Shown here in pieces: positions 8,183 to 17,159 of a stretch of DNA of 38,274 nucleotides (position 1 is its first letter; every line of letters starts with the position of its first letter). The position numbers and the translations under genes are program-made. This DNA is from Novosphingobium sp. (GTDB taxonomy: Bacteria > Pseudomonadota > Alphaproteobacteria > Sphingomonadales > Sphingomonadaceae): NCBI GenBank assembly GCA_013141325.1, contig JABFRE010000093.1, forward strand, positions 1 through 38,274. Reading direction: 5' to 3'. The notes under the pieces were generated by a model, which worked only from the letters and a program-made list of their open reading frames with translations, was not told the DNA's origin and searched no databases.

Positions 8183-9181
8183 CTAGCCCCGCCCGGCGGC
8201 GCGGCGCAAGGCATGGCGCGCCATTGCCGGCCAGTTGCCCGGCCAGAGCGGGCGCAGCAGATCGAGTTGATAGCGCGGCCGGACCTGTTCCATCCAGTCG
8301 CGCTTGTAGGCGTCGTCGCCGGTTCCGAAATCGACCAGACTGACCCGGTCGCGATCGATCACCTCTTCGAACAGCGCCGCTGACAACGTAGTGCCGGGGG
8401 AGAGTGCCTTTGCCTGCTCGGTGTGGGCGAGCTTGTGGATGAAGGCAGTTCCGGCCTCTACCGTCCAGAACTGCGTGGCCACCGGCTGGCCATCGGCATG
8501 CGCCACCGCCAACCGCAGCCGCCCCGCCGCGCCTTCCTCTTCTGCAAAGCGGCGCAGAAACGCTGGAGAGCCTTCCTCCGGTTTCCAGCTCGCGGCATAG
8601 ACAGCCTCGTAGTCGGACCAGGCCTGCGGATCGAAGCTGCGGTGAAGCGAGACCTGCACCTTGCCGGCTTTGCGCTTGAGAGTGGTTCGCAGGGGGCCAG
8701 GGCGCTCCGCAAGGTATTCGGCGAAGCTGCGCCCGGCCACCGGCAGCACATGATTGATGTCGCACTGCGCGCGCCAGACCGACCAGCCCGCCGCGTTGAA
8801 ACTCGCAGCCAGCAGGTCTGCGTCGTCGGCGGACAGCTTATCCAGCGTGATGCGCGGCGCTTGGCCGATCAATTCGGAGGCGAGTGCGGCAAACAGCGCG
8901 GTCCGGTCTGCGCCAGGGGTCGAGAGCGCGGCCGTGCGGAAGCTGTACCAGTTGGCGAGCGGCACGATGGTTCGCTTGCGGCGCAGCAGCGGCAGCACAG
9001 CGCGCTGATCGCCGTCGCGCGCCACGGCGATCAGCGGGAACAGATCGCAGGTTTCGGTCAGGTTGCGCCACCACTCCAGCCGGTCGAACGGAGCACGCGC
9101 CTGCGCCGCCGAAAGCAGGGCTGCCAGTGGGGCATCGCCTTGCACTTCGTTAAGATCATCGTGATAGTTAACCACGATCAC
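8183..9181 (-). CDS. GNAT/FemAB-like acyltransferase (CelD/BioF2 type)
   Basis: This 332-residue protein has the layout of the Acetyltransf_6/CelD/FemAB-like family. An N-terminal half contains FDRLEWWRNLTET, and a C-terminal GNAT-like half contains RFAEEEGAAGRLRLAVAHADGQPVATQFWTVE and LVDFGTGDDAYKRDWM. The last motif corresponds to the family's conserved FDFG...YK(R)..W segment. It likely transfers an acyl or aminoacyl group, perhaps from the carrier protein encoded next to it; this is inferred from context. The GTG at 9181 lacks a clear ribosome-binding site. Its start lies only 19 bases from the divergent acyl ligase start, so the promoters must overlap or lie inside the genes. Confidence 0.82.
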   Translation of the reverse strand: MIVVNYHDDLNEVQGDAPLAALLSAAQARAPFDRLEWWRNLTETCDLFPLIAVARDGDQRAVLPLLRRKRTIVPLANWYSFRTAALSTPGADRTALFAALASELIGQAPRITLDKLSADDADLLAASFNAAGWSVWRAQCDINHVLPVAGRSFAEYLAERPGPLRTTLKRKAGKVQVSLHRSFDPQAWSDYEAVYAASWKPEEGSPAFLRRFAEEEGAAGRLRLAVAHADGQPVATQFWTVEAGTAFIHKLAHTEQAKALSPGTTLSAALFEEVIDRDRVSLVDFGTGDDAYKRDWMEQVRPRYQLDLLRPLWPGNWPAMARHALRRAAGRG

Positions 9182-9200
9182 GTCGCATCATCCCCTTCGT

Positions 9201-10745
9201 GTGGAGCCATCGAGTTTTTCCGTGACTGCCGAACCCGCCTCGACCATCCGGACGCTGGACCACCTGGCCTTGCGCGGCAACGATGCCGCGCCGGCGCTGG
9301 TCTTGCGCGAAGGTATCCTTAGCTACAAGGATTTAAGGGATCGTGTCGCCCGGCTTGCCGGATGGTTGCAGGCGCAGTTGCCGCGGCCGGGCGAGCGGGT
9401 GGCGAGCTGGGCCGCCAAGGGTGAGCTGACCTGTCTGCTGCCGCTTGCGGCAGCGCGGGCCGGTTTGGTCCACGTGCCGGTCAACCCGCTGCTCAAACAC
9501 GCGCAGGTCGCGCATATCCTTGCGGACAGCGGAGCAGGGCTGCTGATCGGCACTCCGGCGCGGCTCGCTTCGCTGCTTCCGGGCGACGTACCGGTTGGCT
9601 GTGCCGTCTGGAGCGAGGGCGATGCCGTGTCGGCAGCATCGGTGACCGCTCCGCTGCACCCTTCTGAAGCCGATCCCGACCAGCTGGCGGCGATCTTCTA
9701 TACGTCGGGATCAACCGGCAAGCCCAAGGGGGTGATGCTGAGCCACGCCAACCTCTGGCTCGGGGCCGAAAGCGTGGCAACTTACCTTGGCCTTCAGCCC
9801 GACGACCGCGCGCTGGCGGTGTTGCCGCTGGCGTTCGACTATGGCCAGAACCAGCTGCTGTCACATTGGTACGCCGGAGCAAGCGCGGTGCCGCTCGACT
9901 ATTTGACGCCGCGCGATGTGGTGAAGGCGGTGGAGCGTCACGACGTGACGACGCTGGCGGCCGTGCCGCCGCTATGGGTGCAGCTGACCGAGCTGGACTG
10001 GCCTGCGGCGGCGGCGAAATCGCTGCGCCGGCTGACCAACAGCGGCGGCGCGCTGACCCCCGATCTGGTGCGGCGCATGCGCGCACTGTTCCCCGCCGCG
10101 CGGCTGTTCGCGATGTACGGCCTGACCGAGGCCTTTCGCTCAACCTTCCTCGACCCGGCGCTGATCGACAGCCATCCGACCTCGATGGGCACGGCGATCC
10201 CTCATGCCGAAATTCTGGTGGTTGACGACAGCGGAGCGGTGACGGCCGATGGCGAGGAGGGGGAGCTGGTTCACTGCGGGCCGCTGGTGGCGCAGGGATA
10301 CTGGCAGGATGCCGTCCGCACCGGTGAGCGCTTCAAACCCGCCCCGGCGGCATCACGCTATGGCGGTACGGCGGTCTGGTCCGGTGACAGGGTGCGGCGC
10401 GACGCCGATGGTCTGCTCTATTTCGTCGGAAGGCGCGACGCGATGATCAAGAGTGCGGGCAACCGCATCAGCCCGCAGGAAATCGAAGAGGCGGCACTGG
10501 CGAGCGGTTTGGTGGCCGAAGCCGTGGCGCTGGGTATTCCCGACGAACGACTGGGGCAGGCCGTGCACCTGATAGTGAGGGCCGCGTTAGGATCTTCAGA
10601 CGCTGAACACGAATTGCCGCGCATCCTTCTGCAAGAGCTGCCAAATTTCATGCAACCGAGAGTCATCCACTGGCGCACAGCGCTGCCGGTTTCGCCCAAC
10701 GGCAAAATCGACCGTAACGGCCTCTATGCGGAGCTGGCTGCGTGA
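9201..10745 (+). CDS. Acyl-CoA/acyl-ACP ligase, AMP-forming, exosortase A-associated
   Basis: This 514-residue ANL-superfamily enzyme would activate a carboxylic acid as acyl-adenylate and pass it to CoA or a carrier protein. The motifs seen are A3 YTSGSTGKPKGVML (about residue 167), A5 MYGLTEAFRSTF, A7 GDRVRRDADGLLYFVGRRD and A10 PNGKIDR with catalytic Lys502. It fits the family 'acyl-CoA ligase, exosortase A system-associated' (TIGR03098, from memory). The start is uncertain: GTG 9201 has no ribosome-binding site, while GTG 9222 has GGAG about 15 bases upstream. It overlaps the downstream PLP decarboxylase by 4 bases (GTGA) and diverges from the GNAT-ACP-hydrolase operon. Together they look like one small-molecule activation module. 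Confidence 0.92.
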   Translation: MEPSSFSVTAEPASTIRTLDHLALRGNDAAPALVLREGILSYKDLRDRVARLAGWLQAQLPRPGERVASWAAKGELTCLLPLAAARAGLVHVPVNPLLKHAQVAHILADSGAGLLIGTPARLASLLPGDVPVGCAVWSEGDAVSAASVTAPLHPSEADPDQLAAIFYTSGSTGKPKGVMLSHANLWLGAESVATYLGLQPDDRALAVLPLAFDYGQNQLLSHWYAGASAVPLDYLTPRDVVKAVERHDVTTLAAVPPLWVQLTELDWPAAAAKSLRRLTNSGGALTPDLVRRMRALFPAARLFAMYGLTEAFRSTFLDPALIDSHPTSMGTAIPHAEILVVDDSGAVTADGEEGELVHCGPLVAQGYWQDAVRTGERFKPAPAASRYGGTAVWSGDRVRRDADGLLYFVGRRDAMIKSAGNRISPQEIEEAALASGLVAEAVALGIPDERLGQAVHLIVRAALGSSDAEHELPRILLQELPNFMQPRVIHWRTALPVSPNGKIDRNGLYAELAA

Positions 10746-11968
10746 AACCGCTGGGGCCCATTCCACCTGGCTTTGCCGCTATTGACGGCGAACTTGCGAT
10801 TGCTGGCCGCCGGGTGAACGAACTGGTTGCCCAGACCGGGAACACGCCGCTGTTCGTCTATTCGGGCGATCAGGTTCGTAACCGAGTGGCCGAACTGCGC
10901 GCCGCCATGCCGGCGCGGCTGGCGCTGCACTATGCGGTCAAGGCCAATCCCTATGGCCCGCTGCTGGCGCTGATGGATGGATTGGTGGATGGGTTTGACG
11001 TTGCCTCCGGCGGTGAACTTGCGCTGGCGCGCGCAGCCGGAACCGATCCCGCGCGGATCAGCTTTGCCGGCCCCGGCAAGCGCGACGACGAGCTGGAGGC
11101 GGCGATTGCATCCGGCGTGACGCTCAATCTCGAATCCGAAGGCGAGGCTGACCGGGCCTTTGCCATCGCCGATCACCTGGGCGCCGTTCCCCGGTTGGCG
11201 GTGCGGGTCAATCCGGACTTCGACCTCAAAGGCTCGGGGATGAAGATGGGCGGGGGCGCCAAGCCCTTCGGTGTCGATGCTGCCCGGGTTCCCGCGCTGG
11301 CCCGGCGGATCATCGCCAGCGGCGCCCACTGGCAAGGGCTGCACATCTTTGCGGGGAGCCAGTCGCTCGACAGCGAGGCGATTGCCGAAACCCAGGCCGC
11401 GACGTTGGACCTCGCGGCGCAACTGGCCGAAGCGAGCGGCTCGCCGTTGCCGCGCTGCAACTTGGGCGGCGGATTCGGGATTCCCTATTTCCCCGCCGAT
11501 ACTCCGATAGATCTTTCGTTGATCGGCCAGCGGCTCGAGGCTCGCTTCGCGGCCCTGCCGGCTGTGCTGCAGGAAACTCGATTTTGCATTGAACTTGGCC
11601 GCTATCTTGTTGGTGAAGCAGGTGTTTACCTAACCCGCGTGATTGACAGGAAGGAGAGCCACGGCGAGGTCTTTCTGGTGGTTGACGGCGGGCTGCACCA
11701 TCAGCTGGCGGCGAGCGGCAATTTCGGAACCGTCGTGCGCCGCAACTATCCCGTTGCAATCGCGTCGCGATTCGGCGCGCCGGATAGCGAGGAAGTCAGC
11801 GTGGTTGGCTGTCTGTGTACGCCGCTGGACCGGTTGGCGGACAAAGCCGGATTGCCCCGGGCCGAGGTCGGCGATCTGGTCGCGGTGTTCTGTGCCGGGG
11901 CCTATGGCGCCAGCGCCAGTCCGGCCCAATTCCTGGGACACGGCCCGGCATGTGAAATGCTGGTTTAA
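10742..11968 (+). CDS. PLP-dependent decarboxylase, exosortase A-associated (LysA/ODC fold)
   Basis: This 408-residue fold-type III PLP enzyme is related to diaminopimelate and ornithine decarboxylases. The Lys that binds PLP is in HYAVKANPYGP. The glycine-rich GGGFGIPY binds the cofactor phosphate. ELGRYLVGEAGVY and the CLCTPLDRL and FCAGAYGASAS segments correspond to the C-terminal active-site elements of the family. It matches 'pyridoxal-dependent decarboxylase, exosortase A system-associated' (TIGR03099, from memory). The substrate is unknown; an amino acid that feeds the adjacent ligase/ACP system is a reasonable guess. It starts with GTG at 10742, overlapping the ligase stop by 4 bases. 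Confidence 0.92.
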   Translation: MKPLGPIPPGFAAIDGELAIAGRRVNELVAQTGNTPLFVYSGDQVRNRVAELRAAMPARLALHYAVKANPYGPLLALMDGLVDGFDVASGGELALARAAGTDPARISFAGPGKRDDELEAAIASGVTLNLESEGEADRAFAIADHLGAVPRLAVRVNPDFDLKGSGMKMGGGAKPFGVDAARVPALARRIIASGAHWQGLHIFAGSQSLDSEAIAETQAATLDLAAQLAEASGSPLPRCNLGGGFGIPYFPADTPIDLSLIGQRLEARFAALPAVLQETRFCIELGRYLVGEAGVYLTRVIDRKESHGEVFLVVDGGLHHQLAASGNFGTVVRRNYPVAIASRFGAPDSEEVSVVGCLCTPLDRLADKAGLPRAEVGDLVAVFCAGAYGASASPAQFLGHGPACEMLV

Positions 11969-12054
11969 CCAATCGCTTTCACCCTGTCCCGCGTTGGGAC
12001 TGCGCCGAACTAACCCCGCCGAAATCCTGAAATTGGGCCAAAGGCTAACGCAAT

Positions 12055-12087
12055 ATTCACCCTTTTTGCCGATAGCGGAAGGTGAAT
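12055..12087. promoter_or_regulatory. Inverted repeat upstream of the EPS export operon
   Basis: ATTCACC (12055-12061) and GGTGAAT (12081-12087) form a perfect 7-bp inverted repeat separated by 19 bases. It lies within the 185-base gap before the export lipoprotein gene, the only sizeable gap in the plus-strand XrtA arm. The promoter of the export operon must be here or further upstream. The repeat could be an operator or a leader hairpin. No RpoN -24/-12 element was recognised in the gap. Chance occurrence is possible. Confidence 0.3.
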
Positions 12088-12153
12088 TGCCGGGTCGCGG
12101 CGCGGGGTGGGCATCCTCGCGCGGCGGACCGGTACGCGAAAAGGACATGCCCG

Positions 12154-12798
12154 ATGCCGATCGACCGTTTCTCCCGCCTGCTTGCCGGCAGTGCCATGGC
12201 CAGCCTTGCGCTGGGCGGCTGCGCCGGGAGCGCCAACGGACCGCAGCTGCCGCCCGCGTCGTTCGTGGCGATGCAGGAAGGTCCGGGCGAGGAGTACGTG
12301 ATCGGCCCGCTCGACGAGCTGACGATCTTCGTCTGGCGCAATCCCGAACTCGGCGCGAAGGTGCAGGTTCGGCCCGACGGGCGGATCACCACGCCGCTGA
12401 TCACCGATATGCCGGCGGTGGGCAAGACTCCCAAGATGCTGGCCGACGACATCACCCTGCAGCTCTCGCAGTACATCCAGGATCCCTTGGTCTCGGTGAT
12501 CGTCAACAAGTTCGCCGGAACCTTCAGCCAGCAGGTCCGGGTTGTCGGTGCGACCGAAAAACCGGCCTCGCTGCCCTACCGCGCCAACATGACCCTGCTC
12601 GATGCGATGATCGCAGTCGGCGGCCTCAGCGAATTCGCTTCGGGCAACCGGGCCAAGCTGATCCGCTTCGACAAGGAAACCGGCAAGCAAAAGGAATTCG
12701 CGGTGCGTCTGGGCGATCTGCTCAAGAAAGGCGACAGCTCGGCCAATGTCATGCTGATGCCCGGTGACGTGATCATCATCCCCGAAAGTTCGTTCTGA
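12154..12798 (+). CDS. Polysaccharide export outer-membrane lipoprotein (XrtA-associated, Wza-like)
   Basis: This 214-residue lipoprotein forms or caps the outer-membrane export channel for the polysaccharide. The signal peptide ends in a lipobox LGGC with Cys23. The Poly_export domain EEYVIGPLDELTIFVWRNPELG (about residues 46-67) follows, then RPDGRITTPLI, then an SLBB domain with QQVRVVGATEKPASLPYRANMTLLDAM. It fits the PEP-CTERM/XrtA export family (TIGR03027, from memory). ATG 12154 is chosen because AAGGA lies 8 bases upstream and it gives a proper signal peptide. The frame is open further upstream without support. The next gene, the chain-length protein, begins 24 bases after the stop. 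Confidence 0.93.
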   Translation: MPIDRFSRLLAGSAMASLALGGCAGSANGPQLPPASFVAMQEGPGEEYVIGPLDELTIFVWRNPELGAKVQVRPDGRITTPLITDMPAVGKTPKMLADDITLQLSQYIQDPLVSVIVNKFAGTFSQQVRVVGATEKPASLPYRANMTLLDAMIAVGGLSEFASGNRAKLIRFDKETGKQKEFAVRLGDLLKKGDSSANVMLMPGDVIIIPESSF

Positions 12799-12822
12799 GG
12801 AAGGGCGGCCGGGGGCAGATCC

Positions 12823-14340
12823 ATGAACACCATTTTCGACGAACTGCGCGCAGCGATCTTCAGCATCTGGCACCGCCGATGGCTGGCGCTGGCTGTCGCC
12901 TGGGGCGTGTGCCTGCTCGGCTGGTTGATGATCGCGTCGATCCCCAACACCTACGAATCACGTTCGCGGGTTTTCGTCCAGCTCGACGACGTGCTGTCCG
13001 ATGTCACCGGCGTGCCCTCGAACGGCAAGCGCGACATCGACCGGGTGCGCCAGACGCTGACCAGCGCGGTCAATCTTGAAAAGGTGATCCGCGGAACCCC
13101 GCTGAGCCAAGACGTCACGACACCCAAGCAGATGGAAGGCGCCGTGCTGGGTCTGGCCAAGGCGATCAAGGTCGAAAGCCAACAGGAGAACACGTTCGAG
13201 ATTTCGGCGAAGTACGGTGATGGTTCGCGCTCGGACGCCGAAAACGCCAAGATGGCGCAGAGCATCGTCCAGAGGATGATCGACCTCTTCCGGGACGAGA
13301 ACCTTGCCGGAAACCGCGGCGAAATGAACACCTCGCTCGATTTCATGAACCAGCAGCTCGCAACGCGGCAAAAGGAACTCGAACTCGCCGAGCAGAAGCG
13401 CCTGGCTTTCGAAACGCAGAATCCGGATATGGCCCAGGGCAGTCTCTCCGTGATGCAACGGCTCGAGGCGAGCCGCGCCGAACTGCGCGGGATCGACGCC
13501 GATCTGGCCGCCGCCCAAAGCGCGCTGGCGGCGATCAACGGCCAGCTGGCAGGCACCCCCAAGACCTTGCCCGGATCGGGCCCGGTCGGCGGTGCCCGCG
13601 CGGCGCTGGCCCAGGCTCAGGCCGAACTGGCCGGCATGCGCGCCCGCGGCCTGACCGACAACCACCCCGACGTGATTGCCGCGCGTAACCAGGTCAACGC
13701 TCTGCGGCCGGCTGCGGCCAGTGAAGGCGGACCCGGCGGCATGCCCAATCCGGCTTACAGCTCGCTCGAATCGATCCGCGCGGATCGCCAGGCCAATGTT
13801 CAGGCGCTCAGCGCCCGGCGCGCCATGGTTCAGGGCGATCTCAGCCGCATTACCTCGCAGCAGATCACCAATCCGCAGGTCGCCGCCGAGCAGCAGCGCA
13901 TCAACCGCGACTACGACGTGCTCAAGCAGCAGTACGACAAGTTGCTGCAGGATCGCGAGGAGCTGCGCCTGCGCGGCCAGGTCCAGACCGAACACAACGC
14001 GGTCAAGTTCCAGGTCGTCGATCCGCCGACGACCCCGCGCGGGCCAATCTCGCCAAACCGTCCGTTCCTGCTGTTCGGCGTGCTGGTGGCCGGGCTGGGC
14101 GCCGGAGTTGCTGCGGCCTTTGCGATCAGCCAGCTGCGCTCGACCTTTTCGACCACCTCCAAACTCGAATCCGCGCTCGGTCTGCCGGTTCTGGGGGCGA
14201 TCAGCGCCACCTTGACCGATGCCGGGCGCGATCTGCGGCGCAAACGGCTCCGGCTGTTCTACGCGGCCAGCGGCGCCCTGTGCGGGCTGTTCGTACTGCT
14301 GCTGACGGTGGAATTCATCCAGCGCGGCATGGTGGCCTGA
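12823..14340 (+). CDS. Polysaccharide chain length determinant (Wzz family, XrtA-associated)
   Basis: This 505-residue inner-membrane co-polymerase has a Wzz-type N-terminal membrane segment (about residues 18-38) and a large periplasmic region. That region is predicted to be coiled coil with Ala/Gln/Glu-rich stretches (about 175-225 and 345-390). It contains the PNxP-type segment PTTPRGPISPNRPFLLF just before a C-terminal membrane segment (about 410-430), and a further hydrophobic segment (about 478-498) lies at the end. It fits 'polysaccharide chain length determinant, PEP-CTERM locus' (TIGR03007, from memory). With the separate tyrosine kinase encoded 10 bases downstream, it forms a Wzc-like pair split into two proteins. 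Confidence 0.92.
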   Translation: MNTIFDELRAAIFSIWHRRWLALAVAWGVCLLGWLMIASIPNTYESRSRVFVQLDDVLSDVTGVPSNGKRDIDRVRQTLTSAVNLEKVIRGTPLSQDVTTPKQMEGAVLGLAKAIKVESQQENTFEISAKYGDGSRSDAENAKMAQSIVQRMIDLFRDENLAGNRGEMNTSLDFMNQQLATRQKELELAEQKRLAFETQNPDMAQGSLSVMQRLEASRAELRGIDADLAAAQSALAAINGQLAGTPKTLPGSGPVGGARAALAQAQAELAGMRARGLTDNHPDVIAARNQVNALRPAAASEGGPGGMPNPAYSSLESIRADRQANVQALSARRAMVQGDLSRITSQQITNPQVAAEQQRINRDYDVLKQQYDKLLQDREELRLRGQVQTEHNAVKFQVVDPPTTPRGPISPNRPFLLFGVLVAGLGAGVAAAFAISQLRSTFSTTSKLESALGLPVLGAISATLTDAGRDLRRKRLRLFYAASGALCGLFVLLLTVEFIQRGMVA

Positions 14341-14350
14341 GGGGACGGCA

Positions 14351-15433
14351 ATGACCAAACACAGCAAGATCCCCGTTCCGCCCCGCAAGGGTGAGGAAGC
14401 AGCCAGGTCCAAGGAGGGCGGCACGCTGATCGAGCGGGTCGTGCGCAACTACGATCTGGTTCAGCTCACGTCCGCGCCAATCCCGGCGGATCTGATTCCC
14501 CCGGCGTCGAAACGCCGCCGCTATCGCCGTGCCGACGACACGATCGAAGAGGCGGAGGTAACGCCGGTCAAGCCGGCCGCCGCGGCGCCGATCGACCAGC
14601 CTGCCACCGCGCCGCCGCCTGCCGTGATCGAAGGTGAAGTGGTGTCCGCCGCGGCTTCGGCACCGCCTGTACCGGCAGTGCCGCCAGTCCGCTTCAAAGG
14701 TGCGGTTCACGCCGTGCGCCGCCAGCACCTGCGCGATCAGGGCCTGATCGTGCCCGAAGCAAGCGTCACCGGGCTGCTCGAGGAGTTCCGCATCGTCAAG
14801 CGCCAGGTGCTGCTTCAGGCATCGCAGCTGGCCCAGCAGGGCATGGGCCCGGCGGCGCAGCGGGTGCTGATCTGCTCGCCCCATCCGGGCGAGGGCAAGA
14901 CTTACACCTCGGTCAATCTGGCTCTGGCGATCGCTGCCGAAAAGGAAAGTGAAGTCCTGCTGGTCGATGCCGATTTCGCCAAGCCGTCTGTGCTTTCGTC
15001 GCTGGGGCTGCCCGGCGGTCCGGGGTTGATGGATGCGCTGTCCAACCCGGATATCGATGTTGCCGATTGCGTTATCGGAACCGACATTTCCGGGTTGTGG
15101 GTACTGCCGGCCGGCAATGCCACGACATCGGATTCGGAATTCCTGTCCAGCTCGCGCACCCGGCAGGTGCTCGACCGGCTGACCCAGGGTGCGGCCAACC
15201 GCATCGTGATTTTCGATTCACCGCCGGCTCTGGCGGCATCGCCTGCTGCGGAACTGGCCAAATACGTCGGCCAGGCCGTGCTCGTGGCCCGCGCCGACAA
15301 GACCGGTCAGGGCGCGCTGGAAGATGCCATCTCGCTGCTGTCGGCCTGCCCGAACATTCAACTGTTGCTCAATGCCGTCCATTTCAGTCCGAGCGGTCGC
15401 CGCTTCGGATCATATTACGGATACGGGGGATGA
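14351..15433 (+). CDS. Bacterial tyrosine autokinase (XrtA-associated, CpsD/Wzc C-domain-like)
   Basis: This 360-residue BY-kinase controls polysaccharide export through phosphorylation of its Tyr cluster. The Walker A motif is SPHPGEGKTYTS (about residues 176-187), Walker A' LLVDADF (about 203-209) and Walker B IVIFDSPPAL (about 285-294). The C-terminus GSYYGYGG supplies Tyr355, Tyr356 and Tyr358. The first 120 residues are basic and then rich in Pro and Ala (about 70-115), an unstructured linker. It has no membrane segment, so activation presumably needs the neighbouring Wzz protein. Its TGA stop overlaps the ATG of the outer-membrane protein by 4 bases. Family: TIGR03018, from memory. Confidence 0.92.
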   Translation: MTKHSKIPVPPRKGEEAARSKEGGTLIERVVRNYDLVQLTSAPIPADLIPPASKRRRYRRADDTIEEAEVTPVKPAAAAPIDQPATAPPPAVIEGEVVSAAASAPPVPAVPPVRFKGAVHAVRRQHLRDQGLIVPEASVTGLLEEFRIVKRQVLLQASQLAQQGMGPAAQRVLICSPHPGEGKTYTSVNLALAIAAEKESEVLLVDADFAKPSVLSSLGLPGGPGLMDALSNPDIDVADCVIGTDISGLWVLPAGNATTSDSEFLSSSRTRQVLDRLTQGAANRIVIFDSPPALAASPAAELAKYVGQAVLVARADKTGQGALEDAISLLSACPNIQLLLNAVHFSPSGRRFGSYYGYGG

Positions 15434-17139
15434 CCATGAAGTCCTGCCTGCTTACACGATTTGCCGCACTGTCCGCCATCCTGGCGGCCTGTTCGCCGCT
15501 CGCACTCCACGCCCAGGAATTGCCCTACGACGACGTCGCGGGAGAAGGCGATTCCGGCGATGTCTCGGATTCCACCGGTGTCGGTCGCGGTCCGCGGGTC
15601 ACGGTGAGCCCCTATATCGAGGCAAGCCAGGTGCTGCTGGCCGAACTTTCGCCGGGCAGCGAAACGTTGACCTATTCGAGCCTCGCCGCCGGGATCGACG
15701 CCAGCTTTGCCGGCCGCAACAATCAGGGATCGGTCTCGGTTCGCTATGAGCGCCGGTTCGGTTGGGGCAAGAAGGCAGCGGACAGCGATACGCTTTCGGG
15801 CATTGCCCGGTTCCAGACCGCCGTCGTTCCGCGCACGCTTAACTTCGAAGTGGGTGCCCTTGCGGCGCGCAGCAGTGTCGAGAACAACGGATCGACCGTT
15901 TCCGGACTGGAATTCGACGACAGCGCCACGCAGGTCTATTCGGCCTATGCCGGGCCCAGCCTGGCCACCCGGATGGGTGATGTTGCGGTCAACGGTCACT
16001 ATTACTTCGGCTACACTCGCGTCGATTCGCCCAATGCGATCGCGGTGGTGCCAGGTCAGAACCCGGTCGATGTGCTCGACGATGCAACCCGGCATAACGC
16101 CGAGCTTCATTTCGGCACCAAAGCCGGCGAGCCGTTGCCGGTCGGAATTGGTGCCGGGGTGGGCTGGAACCGCGAAGATATCTCCAATCTCGATCAACGC
16201 ATCAACGATTTTCACGCCCGCGGCGATGTCGCCGTGCCGCTGACCAGCGATCTGCAGCTGGTTGCCGGGGTCGGCTGGGAAAAGGTTGAGGTTTCGAGCC
16301 GCGATGCGCTGCGCGATACCGTCACGGGCCTGCCGGTGCTCGACAGCAACGGGCGCTATGTCACGGACAGCTCGGCCCCGCGCCAGATCGCCTTCGAAAG
16401 TGAAGGCCTGATCTGGGATGCCGGGGTCATGTGGCGGCCCAGCAAGCGTACCGTACTCGAGGCGCATGTTGCCCGCCGGTACGGCTACACCAACTACTAT
16501 GGCAGCTTCGCCTATGCACCCAGCGCGCGCACTTCCATCAACATTTCGGCCTATGACAGCCTGACCAGCTTCGGCGGGATGCTGAACAAGGCCTTGGCCA
16601 ATCTGCCAACCGATTTCGAGGCTGTCCGCAACCCGCTGAACGGCGATCTGGGCGGCTGTGTTGCCGCGCGGGGCAGTGTTGCCTCCGGACAGAGTGGCTG
16701 CCTGATCGGCGTGCTGGGTTCGGTCCGGTCTGCAGTGTTCCGCGGGCGCGGGGTGATGGCCTCTGTGGGCTACACCGGTTCGCGCTTCGGTTATGGAGTG
16801 GGGGCGGGCTACGACCGCCGCCGCTTCATCGCGGTACCTGGAACAGTGCTGGGTGTGACCAACCTGACGATCGACGAGAACATCTGGTTGGCCGCCTATC
16901 TCAATGGCAAGCTCGACGCGAATTCGAGCATTGGCCTGGGCGCTTGGGCCAACTGGTACCAAAGCGGAGACGCCTTGGCTGGCAACAGCAACGCAGTGGG
17001 CGCTACCGCGTCCTACAACCGGTCGATCACCAGCCGTCTCAGCGCGACGGCCGCGCTGGGCATCACTGGGGTCAACCGCGAAGCGCTTGCCGATATCTGG
17101 ACGGCGCAGGCCTTGGCCGGCGTGCGGTATTCGTTCTGA
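15430..17139 (+). CDS. XrtA/PEP-CTERM-associated outer-membrane beta-barrel protein
   Basis: This 569-residue protein begins with a signal peptide (MKSCLLTRFAALSAILAACS ... LHAQE, cleavage near residue 30). It continues as a pattern of alternating aromatic/hydrophobic residues and ends in LAGVRYSF, the terminal Phe typical of outer-membrane barrels. It fits the TIGR03016 family of PEP-CTERM-associated outer-membrane proteins (from memory). The exact role is unknown; passage or anchoring of the polysaccharide at the outer membrane is plausible. ATG 15430 overlaps the kinase stop (ATGA). A second ATG at 15436 has a GGGGGA run 5 bases upstream and could be the real start. Confidence 0.88.
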   Translation: MTMKSCLLTRFAALSAILAACSPLALHAQELPYDDVAGEGDSGDVSDSTGVGRGPRVTVSPYIEASQVLLAELSPGSETLTYSSLAAGIDASFAGRNNQGSVSVRYERRFGWGKKAADSDTLSGIARFQTAVVPRTLNFEVGALAARSSVENNGSTVSGLEFDDSATQVYSAYAGPSLATRMGDVAVNGHYYFGYTRVDSPNAIAVVPGQNPVDVLDDATRHNAELHFGTKAGEPLPVGIGAGVGWNREDISNLDQRINDFHARGDVAVPLTSDLQLVAGVGWEKVEVSSRDALRDTVTGLPVLDSNGRYVTDSSAPRQIAFESEGLIWDAGVMWRPSKRTVLEAHVARRYGYTNYYGSFAYAPSARTSINISAYDSLTSFGGMLNKALANLPTDFEAVRNPLNGDLGGCVAARGSVASGQSGCLIGVLGSVRSAVFRGRGVMASVGYTGSRFGYGVGAGYDRRRFIAVPGTVLGVTNLTIDENIWLAAYLNGKLDANSSIGLGAWANWYQSGDALAGNSNAVGATASYNRSITSRLSATAALGITGVNREALADIWTAQALAGVRYSF

Positions 17140-17159
17140 AGCCTGACGGAGTTAGAAGG

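Noticed and set aside
12958-14448. Long antisense open frame (496 codons) opposite the Wzz gene
   Set aside because: The opposite strand encodes a clear Wzz family protein. The antisense product is rich in Arg/Gly/His/Gln without any domain, as expected for a shadow frame in GC-rich DNA.
15415-16962. Antisense frame of 515 codons over the outer-membrane barrel gene
   Set aside because: The plus strand protein has a signal peptide and a barrel-type terminal Phe. The antisense frame is a composition artefact.
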